Of a stretch of DNA of 64,000 nt, positions 1 through 9,412 are shown piece after piece (position 1 is the first letter of the stretch; each line of letters begins with the position of its first letter). The notes under the pieces were generated by a model. The model made no database searches. It was not told the origin of the DNA and saw only the letters and a program-made list of their open reading frames with translations. Source of the stretch: Sycobia sp. Sy_11 (lineage: Eukaryota > Arthropoda > Insecta > Hymenoptera > Epichrysomallidae). The position numbers were made by a program, and so were the translations under genes. The DNA lies in the NCBI GenBank assembly GCA_018907035.1, contig JACCIC010000052.1, forward strand, positions 186,001-250,000, in the 5' to 3' direction.

Positions 1-104
1 GTTTGTCTGTCGTTGTTAGTTCTGTCGTTGCTAGTTCTGTCCCAGTGGGTGTATCGGTTCATCCGTAGGAATATTTGTAGTGAATCACCATCTTCCATTG
101 TCAA

Positions 105-405
105 GAGCAAGTGAAATCTGCTGCGGACACTATTGTACTGCTTAAGTGTGCTAATGGAGATACTGCCCTCAGTAACACTAGAGTCTATGAATGATTTTCA
201 CGTTTTAAAAATGGAGAAATGTCAGTTAAACAACGCCATTCACGACGCCCTGCAACATCTAGAAGTGACGAAAACGTGTCAAAACCAATAACTTTGTACA
301 TGAAGACTGTGGACGAACCATTGATCAACTCAATCAGATGAGTGGAATAACGTGGAGTTCAGTTTAGAAGATTTTATTTGAAGATTTATACATGGAAAGT
401 GTTGT
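105..405 (+). pseudogene. mariner-like transposase, N-terminal remnant
   Basis: Reading the plus strand gives the helix-turn-helix part of a mariner transposase: a stretch resembling VYEWFSRFKNGEMSV, followed by an RRPATSR-type linker and DENV. The tryptophan codon of the conserved E-W-F is TGA (192-194), and further stops follow after about 310. No catalytic domain or terminal inverted repeat was found here. It appears to be an old, truncated copy from a family different from the mariners just downstream. The remnant codes for nothing intact. Confidence 0.6.
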
Positions 406-837
406 AGCCTAATTTGTCCCTTTCTTTCTCACAGGCGAGCAAAGGGAGCGTTCTCGCTGTAGTAGCTTTTGACCAAAATCGGCATGATACCAATCGTCAT
501 TCCCCCTCTATTAACGGGATTTAGCTCTCTGTGATTTCTTTTTTTACACTAAACTTAAAAATTAAAAAGAATATGAAAAGAAAGTGATTTATCATTGGAG
601 ACAATGTTAAACAAAAATCGCAGGAAGGACTCAAGACATCTCAATAAATTAATCTAAGACAGTTTTGAACAATGAAAGTTGAATAAAACATTTCCAAAAG
701 TGCATTGTGGTCAAGGAAAAAGATTATAAGATGGCCAATTTTTTATGTAAATATATTAATACATAAAGTAGTTATGATATATACTATAAAGAAGAAGTTT
801 TTTTATAAAGAAATAAGAATTTATTGTAAAAAAAGGT
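406..837. other. AT-rich spacer, no gene seen
   Basis: I found no coding similarity here. It is AT-rich with short A and T runs between two mariner fragments. Confidence 0.5.
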
Positions 838-1340
838 ACAAATAATGTCATTCAAAATCTTGCCCATCGTTTTCTACTATTTTGGACCATCTTTCGGGCA
901 GCAAGTGGATACCCCGTCTAAAAAATTGCTCGTCTTTTGAGGCGATCCATTTCTTCAATTCCTCATAAGAAGTGAAGTGCTGCTCAGCCAGATCATGATT
1001 CATCAACTGAATCACTGAAATGAGTCATGACGTCCAATTCAGTGCTTCTAACGTTTCCTTACGATTTTTGCAACATGTGGTCGAGCGTTTGCATGCTGAA
1101 AAACGACTTTATCGTGCCTTTTGGCGTATTGTGGACATTTAATCTTCAATGATAGGCTCAATTGCATCAGCTGTTGTTAGTAATGTTCCCCGGTGACGTT
1201 TTAATTGTGTTGGAGTAGTTCGTAATAGATTACTCCAAGCTGATCACACCAAATGCACAGCATTTGACTAGGACATCGAAGTAGAGACATGTCCGGGTTT
1301 ACCCCATAACTTCCTGCGCTTTGGGTTGTCGTAGTGAGTA
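838..1340 (-). pseudogene. mariner family B transposase, C-terminal half
   Basis: The minus strand encodes the C-terminal half of a mariner transposase. It shows a CIWCDQLGVIYYELL block (about 1200-1265) and, near 860-960, a mariner ending of the type EELKKWIASK..FF..GI..LPERW. Frame breaks lie between the blocks. The segment at about 1262-1335 overlaps, in transposase coordinates, the fragment starting at 1863, so this is a second copy of the same family and not a displaced half of that one. No terminal inverted repeat is recognisable at its low-coordinate end. Confidence 0.7.
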
Positions 1341-1862
1341 TGAGAAGCATTAATAAGTACATCCGATCTAAAAAAACAAGTTTAGATTTGTTACATTCTT
1401 TCGGTTTTGAAAATGAAGATATTTTGGCATAAGATATTAAAAATAAATATAAAAGGGAAAATATTGATATTTTGAAGAATCGCAATAATCTAAATTTAAT
1501 ATTAGAGTCAAGGAAATTGGACAACACTTATCATTCTTTATTAATATAAAATTGGTATTTCGCATTTAAGTTAAGAAGGTGGGGGTCCTGTAAACATTAG
1601 GTTGTCAAATATTTTCCTTCCGCCTTTTTGTCTTATGAATTTCGCGGCTATGTACAAAGCGCTACATAGCTCGTATCTGGCAATACTGTACCTCATGTCA
1701 AAGGTCTTGCCATAACGTACAAGACGACATTATGCATGAATAGTTTGGATATTGCGTTCAAAAGTTATTGACGTGTAAACATGGAGATCACTAACGCCGA
1801 AATTCGCGCTGTTTTAGTTTTCCTTCGAAAGACTTTACTTCAAAAGCATTAACTTTTTGCCA

Positions 1863-2570
1863 GGAATGTTTGACTAGGACATCGAAGTAGAGGCATGCTT
1901 GGGTTTACCCCATGGCTTCCTACGTTTTGGGTTGTCGTAGTGAATCCACTTTTCTTCTCCCATCACGATTTGATCTAGAAATCCTTTGCGATTTTACCTT
2001 TTGAGCAATTGTTTGCAAGCAAATAAGCGACGCTCAGCGTCTCTTAGCTTCAGTTCGTAAGGAACCCAATTTCCTTGCTTTTGGACCATACCCAGGGTTT
2101 GGAGACGTTGTGAAATAGCCTGCTGAGTCACTAAAAACTCTCGTGCAAGTTCTTCTTGCGTTTGGCACGGATCTTCCTTCAGTAATGCTTCCAGTTCTGT
2201 GTCACCATACACTTTAGGCCTTCCAATGTGTTTTGTGTCCTGCACGTCAAAATCACCACTTTTAGATTTTTCGAACCACTCCCGACAACTTCTCTCACTC
2301 AAATTAACATCACCATATGCTTCTATGAGTAGCTGATGTGCTTCAGCTGTAAATTGCTTTAAATGAAAGAAGTAAATTGACCATTCCCACAAATGACGCT
2401 TACTTGCCTCAAAACTTGAAATCTTAACATGATGAAAACTAAGTGATGCTAGCAAAAAGTCAGAGATATTAAAAGGTTATACTGTTTCCAGATGTCAACA
2501 TATACTATACAACTTTTTTCAACTGATAATTTTTTATTTATTAATATTTTAAACTTATTTGTACACCTAA
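1863..2570 (-). mobile_element. mariner family B fragment nested in family A
   Basis: This holds the N-terminal half of a family B mariner in reverse orientation. The open part (2455-1994, 153 codons) shows the bipartite DNA-binding domain: FEASKRHLWEW, then WFEKSKSGDFDV and GRPKV, then a second helix-turn-helix and the WVPYELK motif that precedes the catalytic domain. The block with the first catalytic region (GEEKWIHYDN-type, about 1940-1990) lies in another frame. The outer end (2551-2570) is the family B terminal repeat, reading TTAGGTGTACAAATAAGTTT on the minus strand. The fragment stops abruptly at about 1863. Confidence 0.75.
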
Positions 2571-2589
2571 TATATTTTATGTTGCTTGC

Positions 2590-3420
2590 GAGGCAAAGAC
2601 GGAAGGGATTTTTCCATAGCATTATGGCATCCCGTGACATCGCCCAGGAGATGAGAGTTAGTCACCAAACCAGTTTAAACCATCTGCAGAACGCTGGATA
2701 CAAAAAAAGCTTGATGTTTGGGTGCCGCATGATTTGACGCAAACAAACTTTCTGGACCTGATCAACGCCAACGATGTGCTGCTGAAACGGAACGAACTCG
2801 ATCTATTTTTGAAGTGGATGGTGACTGGCGACAAACAATGGAAGCGAAAACGGTCGAAAGCGGATGGTGACTGGCGACAAATAATAACAAGCGAAAACGG
2901 TCGTGGTCCAAGGCCGGTGGACCGTCCCATACAGTGGCCAAGCTGGAATTAACGGCCAGGAAGATTTTGTTGTGTGTTTGGTGGGATTGGAAGGGAATCG
3001 TCCACTATGAGCTGCTCCCATATGGTCAGATGCTTAATTCTACCATCTACTGTGAACAACTGGACCGTTTGAACTGAAGCGTCCACAATTGGCCAACAGG
3101 AAGGGTGTAGTGTTCCACCAGGACAACGCCAGACCACACACTTCGTTGATGATTCGTCAGAAGTTACCGGAGTTCGGATGGAAGGTGTTATCGCACCGAC
3201 CATGTAGCCCGGACATAGCACACTACATGTTCCTATTCATGTTGAACGCCCTTGGTGGTGTAAAGTTGGATTCAAAAGAGGATTGTGAAAAGTGACTGTC
3301 CGAGTTCTTCGCAAATAAGGAGAGGGGTTTCTACGAGAGGGGTATTATGAAATTGCTGTCTAGATGGAAACAGATTATCGCACAAAACGGTGCATATTTG
3401 AAGTATATCTGGCTACTGTA
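2590..3420 (+). pseudogene. mariner family A transposase, broken
   Basis: The plus strand encodes the central and C-terminal transposase. A second helix-turn-helix (SRDIAQEMRVSHQT) is followed by a WVPHDLT-type motif at about 2720 with a frame change, then MVTGDKQW at the first catalytic aspartate (about 2820). Later come HQDNARPHTS (about 3117-3145) and a degraded SPD region. At least four frame changes and several stops separate these blocks. A 41-bp internal tandem duplication lies just after the first catalytic block. It cannot make transposase. Confidence 0.75.
2816..2903 (+). repeat. internal tandem duplication in mariner A transposase
   Basis: Two copies (2816-2856 and 2862-2903) share GGATGGTGACTGGCGACAAA at the start and GCGAAAACGGTCG at the end. 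The duplication spans the first catalytic aspartate block, so the VTGD motif is present twice. Confidence 0.8.
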
Positions 3421-3524
3421 ACACTTTTTATAAAGCATTGAATGAAGAGCAAAAAGCGGAAGGGAGATATTTGACAACCTAATATTTCGAATCGTTGAAA
3501 TAAAAAGTTTTGTCCCACCTTCCG

Positions 3525-3785
3525 TATTCTCCAGACGCTGCTTGCTTAGAGAATCACTCATCTCAATCAATGGCACATGGCCTGGCTGACCAGCACTCCC
3601 GGTCTTATGAAGAAGTAAAAAATTGAATCGATTCCTGGATCGCTTCACAAAATGACCACTTTTTCCATCGCGGAATGCGTATGCTGCCCTAAAGATGGGA
3701 GATGGTAGAAACCGGCGATTAACAATACTTAGAATTATAAATTTATAACTAGTTTTTTTACAATAAAGCTTCGAAGTTCGGAAAA
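3525..3785 (+). pseudogene. mariner family C-like transposase, C-terminal scrap
   Basis: The plus strand reads YSPD, then after a degraded stretch SMAHGLADQHSRSYEEVKN, then a DSWIAS..DHFFHRGMRMLP block. This closely matches the C-terminus of the intact transposase at 6338-7381 (SMTHGLADQHF and FFRNGIRMLP). In-frame stops interrupt it at about 3625, 3690 and 3720. It is the plus-strand end of a related element lacking everything upstream of the third catalytic aspartate. Confidence 0.75.
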
Positions 3786-4437
3786 AACAGCGGACGCCAA
3801 GTTGTACACTTAATTCTATAGTAGTTGTTTATCGTGTCTAAATACACTTACAGATCTCTTGCTTATTAAATAGTGGATACAAGAAGACAATAAGATAACA
3901 TTTTTTTTTAACTGAATGAATGATATTAAATGATTTTAAACTAAAAATTTAGAACCCAAAATACGTTTTGCCTATGTATTTTTCTTATACCTTTCTTCTT
4001 ATGTATCCTTCTCGTCTTAGGGCTTGTACTAGAGTCTCGTTCTAACCGTGTTTTTTTCCTGTACATATATATGGGAAGATGCAGGACAGTTATGCAATAT
4101 TGCGCTTGTCAGTCTAGACACGAATTCAATAAATTTATCAAACTTTTTTTATAATTAAATATAAAAAAATAAATTGTATTATAGTAATAATATATAAAAT
4201 ATTGATTTCAAATTAATTTCAATATAATTAAGTTTTTTCTGTAATAATTTGCGTTCAAATAATGTTTTCCTCTATTAAATAGCATAGTTTTTCTTTAACC
4301 TTTAGAGGGCCGGGATGACGCCTACAGGTGTCATATGTTTTTTCTTTAATCAAACACAACTAAGTGCGTTATGAATTTTATTTAGATCTTCGAACTCGAT
4401 TCTGTCATAAAACTGGAAATTCAAAATAAAGTAAGTA
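3786..4437. other. AT-rich stretch, no gene seen
   Basis: No coding similarity or clear repeat was found. It is AT-rich with poly-T tracts. Confidence 0.5.
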
Positions 4438-5140
4438 ATATGTCGGATCTATACTGGTTTTTTTTAACTATTAACCTGAATATCTCAAAACCATGGCACA
4501 GATTGAAAATCGGCGTAATTCATATTCCATTAACTTTTTCGGGGACAAAAAACTATGTAATTAGTTTTTTACTCAAAGTGGGCACACTGTCTATATTAAG
4601 GTTAACTTTCTTTTTTTTTTGAAAGGAAATTTAATTTTTTATTTTCGCAACATATTCTCGGGGAAAAAATTAACTTTATAGGACAAATTATTCTCCCCCT
4701 CCCCTTAAAATTCCGAGTTATTAGCATGCGAAAGTTTGAATCGTAAATTGTGATTTTTTTTTTCAAAATTTCGATATCTCAAACCTCGATATCTCAGAAA
4801 TCCCGGAAGGAATCGGTTGAACCTCTGTTTCTGGATCATTGGTTGTTTTCCACGATTTCTGAGGTACTGAGTTGGGAATTTCACAAAAAAACACAATTTC
4901 TGATTCAAATTTCCACGTGATAATAAATCGAAATATTGAGATGAAGGAAAGAAGTTCATTCTTTTTCCGCGTAGAACCAGCTGCGAAAAAAAAAAAATAT
5001 TTCCATTCAAAAAATCAATTTGACTTCAATATGGGCAGTGTGATCAATTCATAAAATACGTATTTCGCCGATTTTCAATCCGCATCGCCGTTTCTGAGAT
5101 ATTCAGGTGGAATGTTTCACAAATACACCCGATATACTAG
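4438..5140. repeat. long imperfect inverted repeat (foldback element)
   Basis: The left arm (about 4438-4815) carries CCTGAATATCTCA, then ATTGAAAATCGGCG, then CACACTGT..ATATT and further matching blocks. The right arm (about 4850-5140) carries the same blocks in the same order on the other strand. The inner parts also pair: AAATTGTG with poly-T and CTCAGAAATC on the left match their complements on the right. Almost the whole 700 bp can therefore fold on itself with a short centre near 4830. No coding content is convincing. It could be a foldback or MITE-type non-autonomous transposon. Assignment to a superfamily is not possible from what I see. Confidence 0.75.
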
Positions 5141-5396
5141 ATAAGTACATTTACGAATTTTTTACTCAAACTTATATTGAATATGTACATGGTCTGTACA
5201 TGACCGCTATATACGAAGTACATGAAGTAATATCGTGTATATAAAATAACAAAATACCATTTGTATATGAAGCGCCATCGGTTCGGTATAAAAATCTGCA
5301 TACTTGTAGATTGCCATACAGAAAATTGCCATGCAAATACAGAATGTGATTCCTTCGAACTAAGCGTTTAAGGCAATGTTGTGGCACAAATTATGA

Positions 5397-6130
5397 AACC
5401 TTCTCAGTCAGTGTATACATTTCTAACTTCATGGTCGATTTTCTATGTACTTTCACAAAAACCTCTGTATGTATAGTGTGATTTAAATTAAAGATAAATA
5501 TTCCTATATAAAGATATGGTGCAATTTTTCATTATATAGGTCGCTGAATTCTTGTAAGTCTGTACAAATTTTAGTTTTACATACTGATTCGAAATCTTCA
5601 TCTATGAACACATGTACATTTTTTTTCGCGAAATCTATGGTAAACGTAAATATTTCATACCAAATGAAATGTTTCAAGTTGACATGTTTATTGCTCTATT
5701 AGGCTAGTTTTCTAGAAATTTCTAAGGTCATGGCCCATTCGATGTGGTTTCACCGAAAACTCTGTATGCATATTGTGCTTGAGCTATAAACATAAATATT
5801 CCAAAGCAACCTACTTATATTAAGTTAGTTTTCTCGAAATTTCTAATTACATGGTCGATTCCATATCAATTTCCCTAAAAACGTCTGTGCAGCATATTTT
5901 CATTGAAATTGAAACATAAATATTCCAAATGATATGCAAGGGTTCAGTTCGTCCCAGGGTCGGTTAAATTTCTTGGACAATCTTTAAAAACCTTATACAT
6001 ATATGTCCAATCTATTGCATTTGCGGCGCTCTAGTTATTTGTTTATTTTTAATTTCCATATTTAATATGCACAAGTTTCCTTTATGGAAATATGAACATA
6101 AAATAATCCAAAATATACAATATGAAGTTG
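5397..6130 (+). repeat. degenerate tandem repeat, period near 125 bp
   Basis: At least three diverged units share the order TTTCTAA..CATGGTCGATT, then TTTC..AAAAACCTCTGT, then ATAAATATTCC (near 5421, 5715 and 5845), with a weaker unit near 6045. The second and third units are about 125 bp apart. No protein is encoded. Confidence 0.55.
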
Positions 6131-6261
6131 GTTAATTGTTTATAATTTTGGCCGCTATGTTATTTTAAGTCTTTCTAAATTTTAAATGTAGTATTTGAAT
6201 TGATATGTGCAGTCCCGAAATCCTATATACATATGTTTTGGAAATCAAGAATGAAATATTA

Positions 6262-7547
6262 TCAGGTATGTGAATAAGTCTTTCCCGTTTTTTTTTAAAT
6301 TTTGAGCCTTTATTGTGAAAAAATGGTTACAAATGAATTATTGAAAGTATTGGCCATCGCTAGCTACAACTTTTTCCCATCTTTCTGGCAACATACGAAT
6401 CCCGTTGCGAAAAAATTCGACCAATTTGGCCTCTATCCAGTCATCCACCCATTTTTTGGCTTCCTCGTAGGAATGGAAGTGCTGGTCAGCCAGGCCATGC
6501 GTCATCGATCTGAAGAGATGGTAATCAGACGGAGTAACGTCTGGACTATACGGCGGGTGAGGTAGGACTTCCCATTTGAGCGTTTCTAAGTATGTTTTCA
6601 CCGGCGGTGCAACATGGGGGCGAGCATTGTCATGTTGCAAAATAACTTTGTCGTGCCTGTCGGAGTATTGTGGCCGTTTTTCTCGCAGTGCGCGGCTCAA
6701 ACGCATCAATTGTCGTTGATAGACCTCGCCTGTGATCCTTTCATTCGGTTTCAGAAGCTCATAGTAAACCACACCTAGCTGGTCCCACCATATATAGAGC
6801 ATGAGCTTGGCGCCATGAATATTTGGCTTGGCCGTCGATGATGATGCATGGCCGGGTAGTCCCCATGATTTTCTTCGCTTCGGATTATCGTAACGTATCC
6901 ACTTTTCATCGGCAGTCACGATACGATGCAGAAAACCCTTTCTTTTATGTCGCTGAAGCAGCTGTTCGCAAGTGAAAAAACGCCGTTCGACGTCTCTCAG
7001 CTTCAGTTCGTACGGCACCCAATTTCCTTGCTTTTGGATCATTCCCATGGCTTTTAAACGCTTGGAAATGGTTGTTCGGTCAACTCCCAATGCTTCAGCA
7101 AGTTCTTCTTGCGTTTGACAAGAATCTTCATCAAGCAAAGTCGCCAATTCTCGAACTTCAAAGATTTGCGGCCGCCCGGAACGCTCCTTGTCTTCCACGT
7201 CGAAATCACCGCTTTTGAAGCGTCGAAACCATCCGCGAACACTTGAATCATCGACACAACCTTCTCCATAAGCCTCCTGAAGCAATCGATGCGTCTCGGC
7301 AGCAGATTTCTTCAAATTGAACCAATAAAGTGAAACTTCCCGCAAATGACGTCGACTCGGCTCAAATTTCGACATTTTCACGATATCAAAAATTTATGAT
7401 GCGAAAAAATTTTAACTAATGTGTTAGTATGGAATTGTTGACATATGAATAAGCTTTGATTATGACATATGTAACCATTGAATACTCGCACAGTATTGGT
7501 GGCGCCATCTCTTACAAAAAACGGGAAAGACTTATTCACACTCCTAA
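6262..7547 (-). mobile_element. complete mariner transposon (family C)
   Basis: The element is 1,286 bp, the usual mariner size. The inverted ends are TCAGGTATGTGAATAAGTCT at the left and TTAGGAGTGTGAATAAGTCT (minus strand) at the right, both continuing TTCCCG. TA dinucleotides flank it at 6260-6261 and 7548-7549, as expected for mariner target-site duplication. Its single gene runs on the minus strand and is unbroken. The two ends differ at only a few positions and the gene has no frameshift. It is therefore the youngest-looking element in the window, inserted upstream of the SHMT-like exon. Confidence 0.95.
6338..7381 (-). CDS. mariner transposase, apparently intact (347 aa)
   Basis: This nuclear DDD transposase cuts and pastes its own element at TA sites. 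Two helix-turn-helix regions (about residues 1-110) bind the inverted ends, separated by a GRP linker (residues 69-71). WVPYEL (121-126) precedes the catalytic core. The core shows TADEKW with D158, QHDNARPH with D251, and SPDVTPSDYHLF with D286. D251 and D286 are 34 residues apart, the mariner D,D34D signature. The length of 347 residues is normal for the family, and no stops or frameshifts are seen. Two methionines lie close together at the start (M1 and M3); I keep the first. Whether it is expressed or active cannot be told from sequence. Confidence 0.95.
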   Translation of the reverse strand: MKMSKFEPSRRHLREVSLYWFNLKKSAAETHRLLQEAYGEGCVDDSSVRGWFRRFKSGDFDVEDKERSGRPQIFEVRELATLLDEDSCQTQEELAEALGVDRTTISKRLKAMGMIQKQGNWVPYELKLRDVERRFFTCEQLLQRHKRKGFLHRIVTADEKWIRYDNPKRRKSWGLPGHASSSTAKPNIHGAKLMLYIWWDQLGVVYYELLKPNERITGEVYQRQLMRLSRALREKRPQYSDRHDKVILQHDNARPHVAPPVKTYLETLKWEVLPHPPYSPDVTPSDYHLFRSMTHGLADQHFHSYEEAKKWVDDWIEAKLVEFFRNGIRMLPERWEKVVASDGQYFQ

Positions 7548-7549
7548 TA

Positions 7550-7981
7550 TTAAATCTAAGTATACAATTATACCACGTTTTGTTGTTGAATTAATTATTG
7601 AAAAAATGTCTTCTTTGAATGTGAATCTGTCACTGTATTTTGCCTTAACCAGAAATTCCTCAACTCCACTTCCTCCTATAAAATTTGTCCAGTGTTTAAT
7701 GAGGAAGATTGCATTGTAAGTGCTGTGCGTCTACTTTTTCAAGTGCGTCGGTTTTACCATGATTAATGTTATTACTGTTTTGTTGATATTCTATACCTGT
7801 TTTCAATGAAATCTTTTCGAAACTTGCATTTATGTTTATAATACAAATGTTCATGGCAATATGGTATATTTAATGAATTGATTCCAATTTCTACTGTTGA
7901 ACATAAATCAAAAGCTGTTATGTAGATTTATTGTACATGACGGATTTATTTATATTACTTACCTGTTATTATACTTTATAG
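7550..7981 (+). other. probable intron sequence upstream of SHMT exon
   Basis: No coding similarity is visible. The segment ends in a pyrimidine-containing tract and TATAG immediately before the SHMT-like exon, as expected for the end of an intron. Confidence 0.45.
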
Positions 7982-8148
7982 GTCTACAGTTGGCGCAAGA
8001 AATCTCATTAAAATCTGGACCTAAACTCATCGATTTCACAAATTTAATGGCCAAAGATATGGATATAAAAAAAAAAATTTCTGAAATAAGAAATGAAGTT
8101 GAAAATTTTGCAAAAAAATTTCCAATTCCTGGCAATAATTTATATTAA
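7982..8148 (+). CDS. serine hydroxymethyltransferase, C-terminal exon (partial)
   Basis: After a TATAG acceptor at 7977-7981, one open frame encodes 54 full codons and a stop. It contains LQLAQEISLKSGPKLIDF, then ISEIRNEVENFAKKFPIPG. This matches the conserved end of eukaryotic serine hydroxymethyltransferase, where a helix ending in EVE-FA--FPLPG closes the protein. SHMT is a PLP enzyme that interconverts serine and glycine with tetrahydrofolate. The catalytic lysine and PLP-binding parts would be in earlier exons, and I find none upstream in the window. The acceptor falls after the first base of a codon. The clean frame argues for a live terminal exon after a long intron, but an orphan fragment is possible. 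No gene symbol is assigned because cytosolic and mitochondrial forms cannot be separated here. Confidence 0.7.
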
Positions 8149-8639
8149 ATTTGTGCTGCTAATTTTTGCAATAATACATTATAATATGTACGATTTTTAA
8201 ACATTACTTTTGATGTATTTATTTTTTAATAGATTCCTTGAATAAGTATGATGTAATTTTTTTTCATTTCTCCATTCCATAATAATTGCTATCTGTCTTT
8301 TTAAACAATTGAGGATTTATTCCTGATAGGAATGGCTTGAAGCTGAAAGGTTCTTCTTCAGCAAAAGCTGCTATTTAGAGCTGTAGTCCAAGGAGCAGAG
8401 CGGGGACGTTTTAGACCCGATGTTTTGGTGGCATGTTAAGTGAGGAATTGGTCAATGTTTACTGAGCCGAAATGAATAATTCGGGACACGAAGTCAAAGT
8501 GATCGTGAGAGAAGAAGATACACGTGCCTGGGGTGGCAAGATTTTGATAGTGTGTTAAGCGATCAAAGGGCTCGTTACCCTAACACAACAGGCTCACGTC
8601 TTCTAGAAATATACTAAAATATTTTAATTATACTTTTGT
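8149..8639. other. downstream flank of SHMT exon
   Basis: The first part is a plausible 3' untranslated region (AATAATAC at about 8170). The rest, including a moderately GC-rich patch at 8390-8600, shows no coding similarity that I recognise. Confidence 0.4.
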
Positions 8640-8830
8640 CGATTGCTTATATACAAATTAATAATTATTTTTTCATTGGTCTTACAGTCCAATCAAATCA
8701 ATCGAAAATAATACGTAACAATATCAATATCATTCTGATTGTCCCCAACACCCTTACCTAATTGAAGATTCAGTCCAACGTTTCGAGCTCGCTACGGCTC
8801 CTCATCAGGAACTAAACTAAACCTTATATT
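8640..8830 (-). mobile_element. Penelope-like element terminus
   Basis: The segment contains TTGGTCTTACAGTCCAATCA (near 8680) and, on the minus strand, a hammerhead motif followed by TCTTCAATTAGGTAAGGGTG and TTGGGGACA. The same string of motifs recurs in the palindrome at 63231-63820. It adjoins the GIY-YIG remnant in the correct orientation. It is therefore best read as the repeat end of a Penelope-like retroelement. Confidence 0.7.
8772..8813 (-). ncRNA. hammerhead ribozyme (Penelope type), copy 1
   Basis: On the minus strand the order is AGTTC, core CTGATGA, a stem-loop with GAGC pairing GCTC, core GAAA, CGTT, and GGACT. AGUUC pairs with GGACU to form stem I. Stem III is only the palindromic AACGUU, too short to close alone. 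This is the minimal hammerhead form known from Penelope-like elements, which works best as a dimer. Predicted self-cleavage is after the GUU that precedes GGACU. Confidence 0.85.
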
Positions 8831-8899
8831 CTAATCTATATATACCTTATCCCCACTACCAAATTTAGTAAATTAAATCTAAATTCCCCCTCTACACAA

Positions 8900-9340
8900 A
8901 TTGTTCAGAACCAAGCAATTTAATAAGGAATGATAAACATTGTCCAATTTCTTAGACTCTAACATTAAATTCACATTATTCCGATAGACTCTTCCTTTTA
9001 TACTTATTATTGATACCATGTTCTAAAATATCCACATTCACAAAATCAAAAGAATGTAAAAACTTTAAACAATGTTCCTTTAAACCGGAAGTAATATGTG
9101 AGCTACGTAAACTATATTAATGTTCATAAAATTTTCTTTTTTAAATATCTACTTGTTTGTCCAATATAGTATTTATTACAATCCTTATAATTAATTTTGT
9201 AAACAACTCCAGATTTTAAACATAAATCATCCTTATCTTTGCAATTATTAAACAACTTACTTAAATTATTGCTATTTTTAAAGAAAATTTGAAGGTTATA
9301 TTTCCAAAAATTTCTTTTAATTCTTTCAGATAATCGTCTA
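8900..9340 (-). pseudogene. Penelope-like element GIY-YIG endonuclease remnant
   Basis: The minus strand from about 9225 to 9150 reads KSGVVYKINYKDCNKYYIGQ, then TSRYL. This is the GIY-YIG nuclease signature (V-Y motif, then YIGQT) found at the C-terminus of Penelope-like reverse transcriptases. A short FKNSNNLSKLFNN linker precedes it. After the motif the frame is lost through several stops, although an EH-like position survives in another frame. The protein would nick DNA for integration, but this copy is dead. Confidence 0.75.
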
Positions 9341-9412
9341 ACATATGGTAAGACAATAATTTTGCCTCTGTTAACATCAACTCGTGCATTATGTCTATTT
9401 TAGGTATTATAA

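Larger units (their letters stand above)
1597..3482 (+). mobile_element. mariner family A element with both inverted ends, interrupted
   Basis: The left end begins TTAGGTTGTCAAATAT and the right end (3451-3482) is its reverse complement, ending ATTTGACAACCTAA. The right end is followed by TA. The left flank reads CA, so one target-site base may have decayed. The transposase start (an MEITNAEIRAV-type sequence at 1781) and its middle and C-terminal parts (from about 2590) are separated by a minus-strand family B fragment that replaces the missing N-terminal portion. The element is 1,886 bp with the insert and inactive. Confidence 0.75.
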
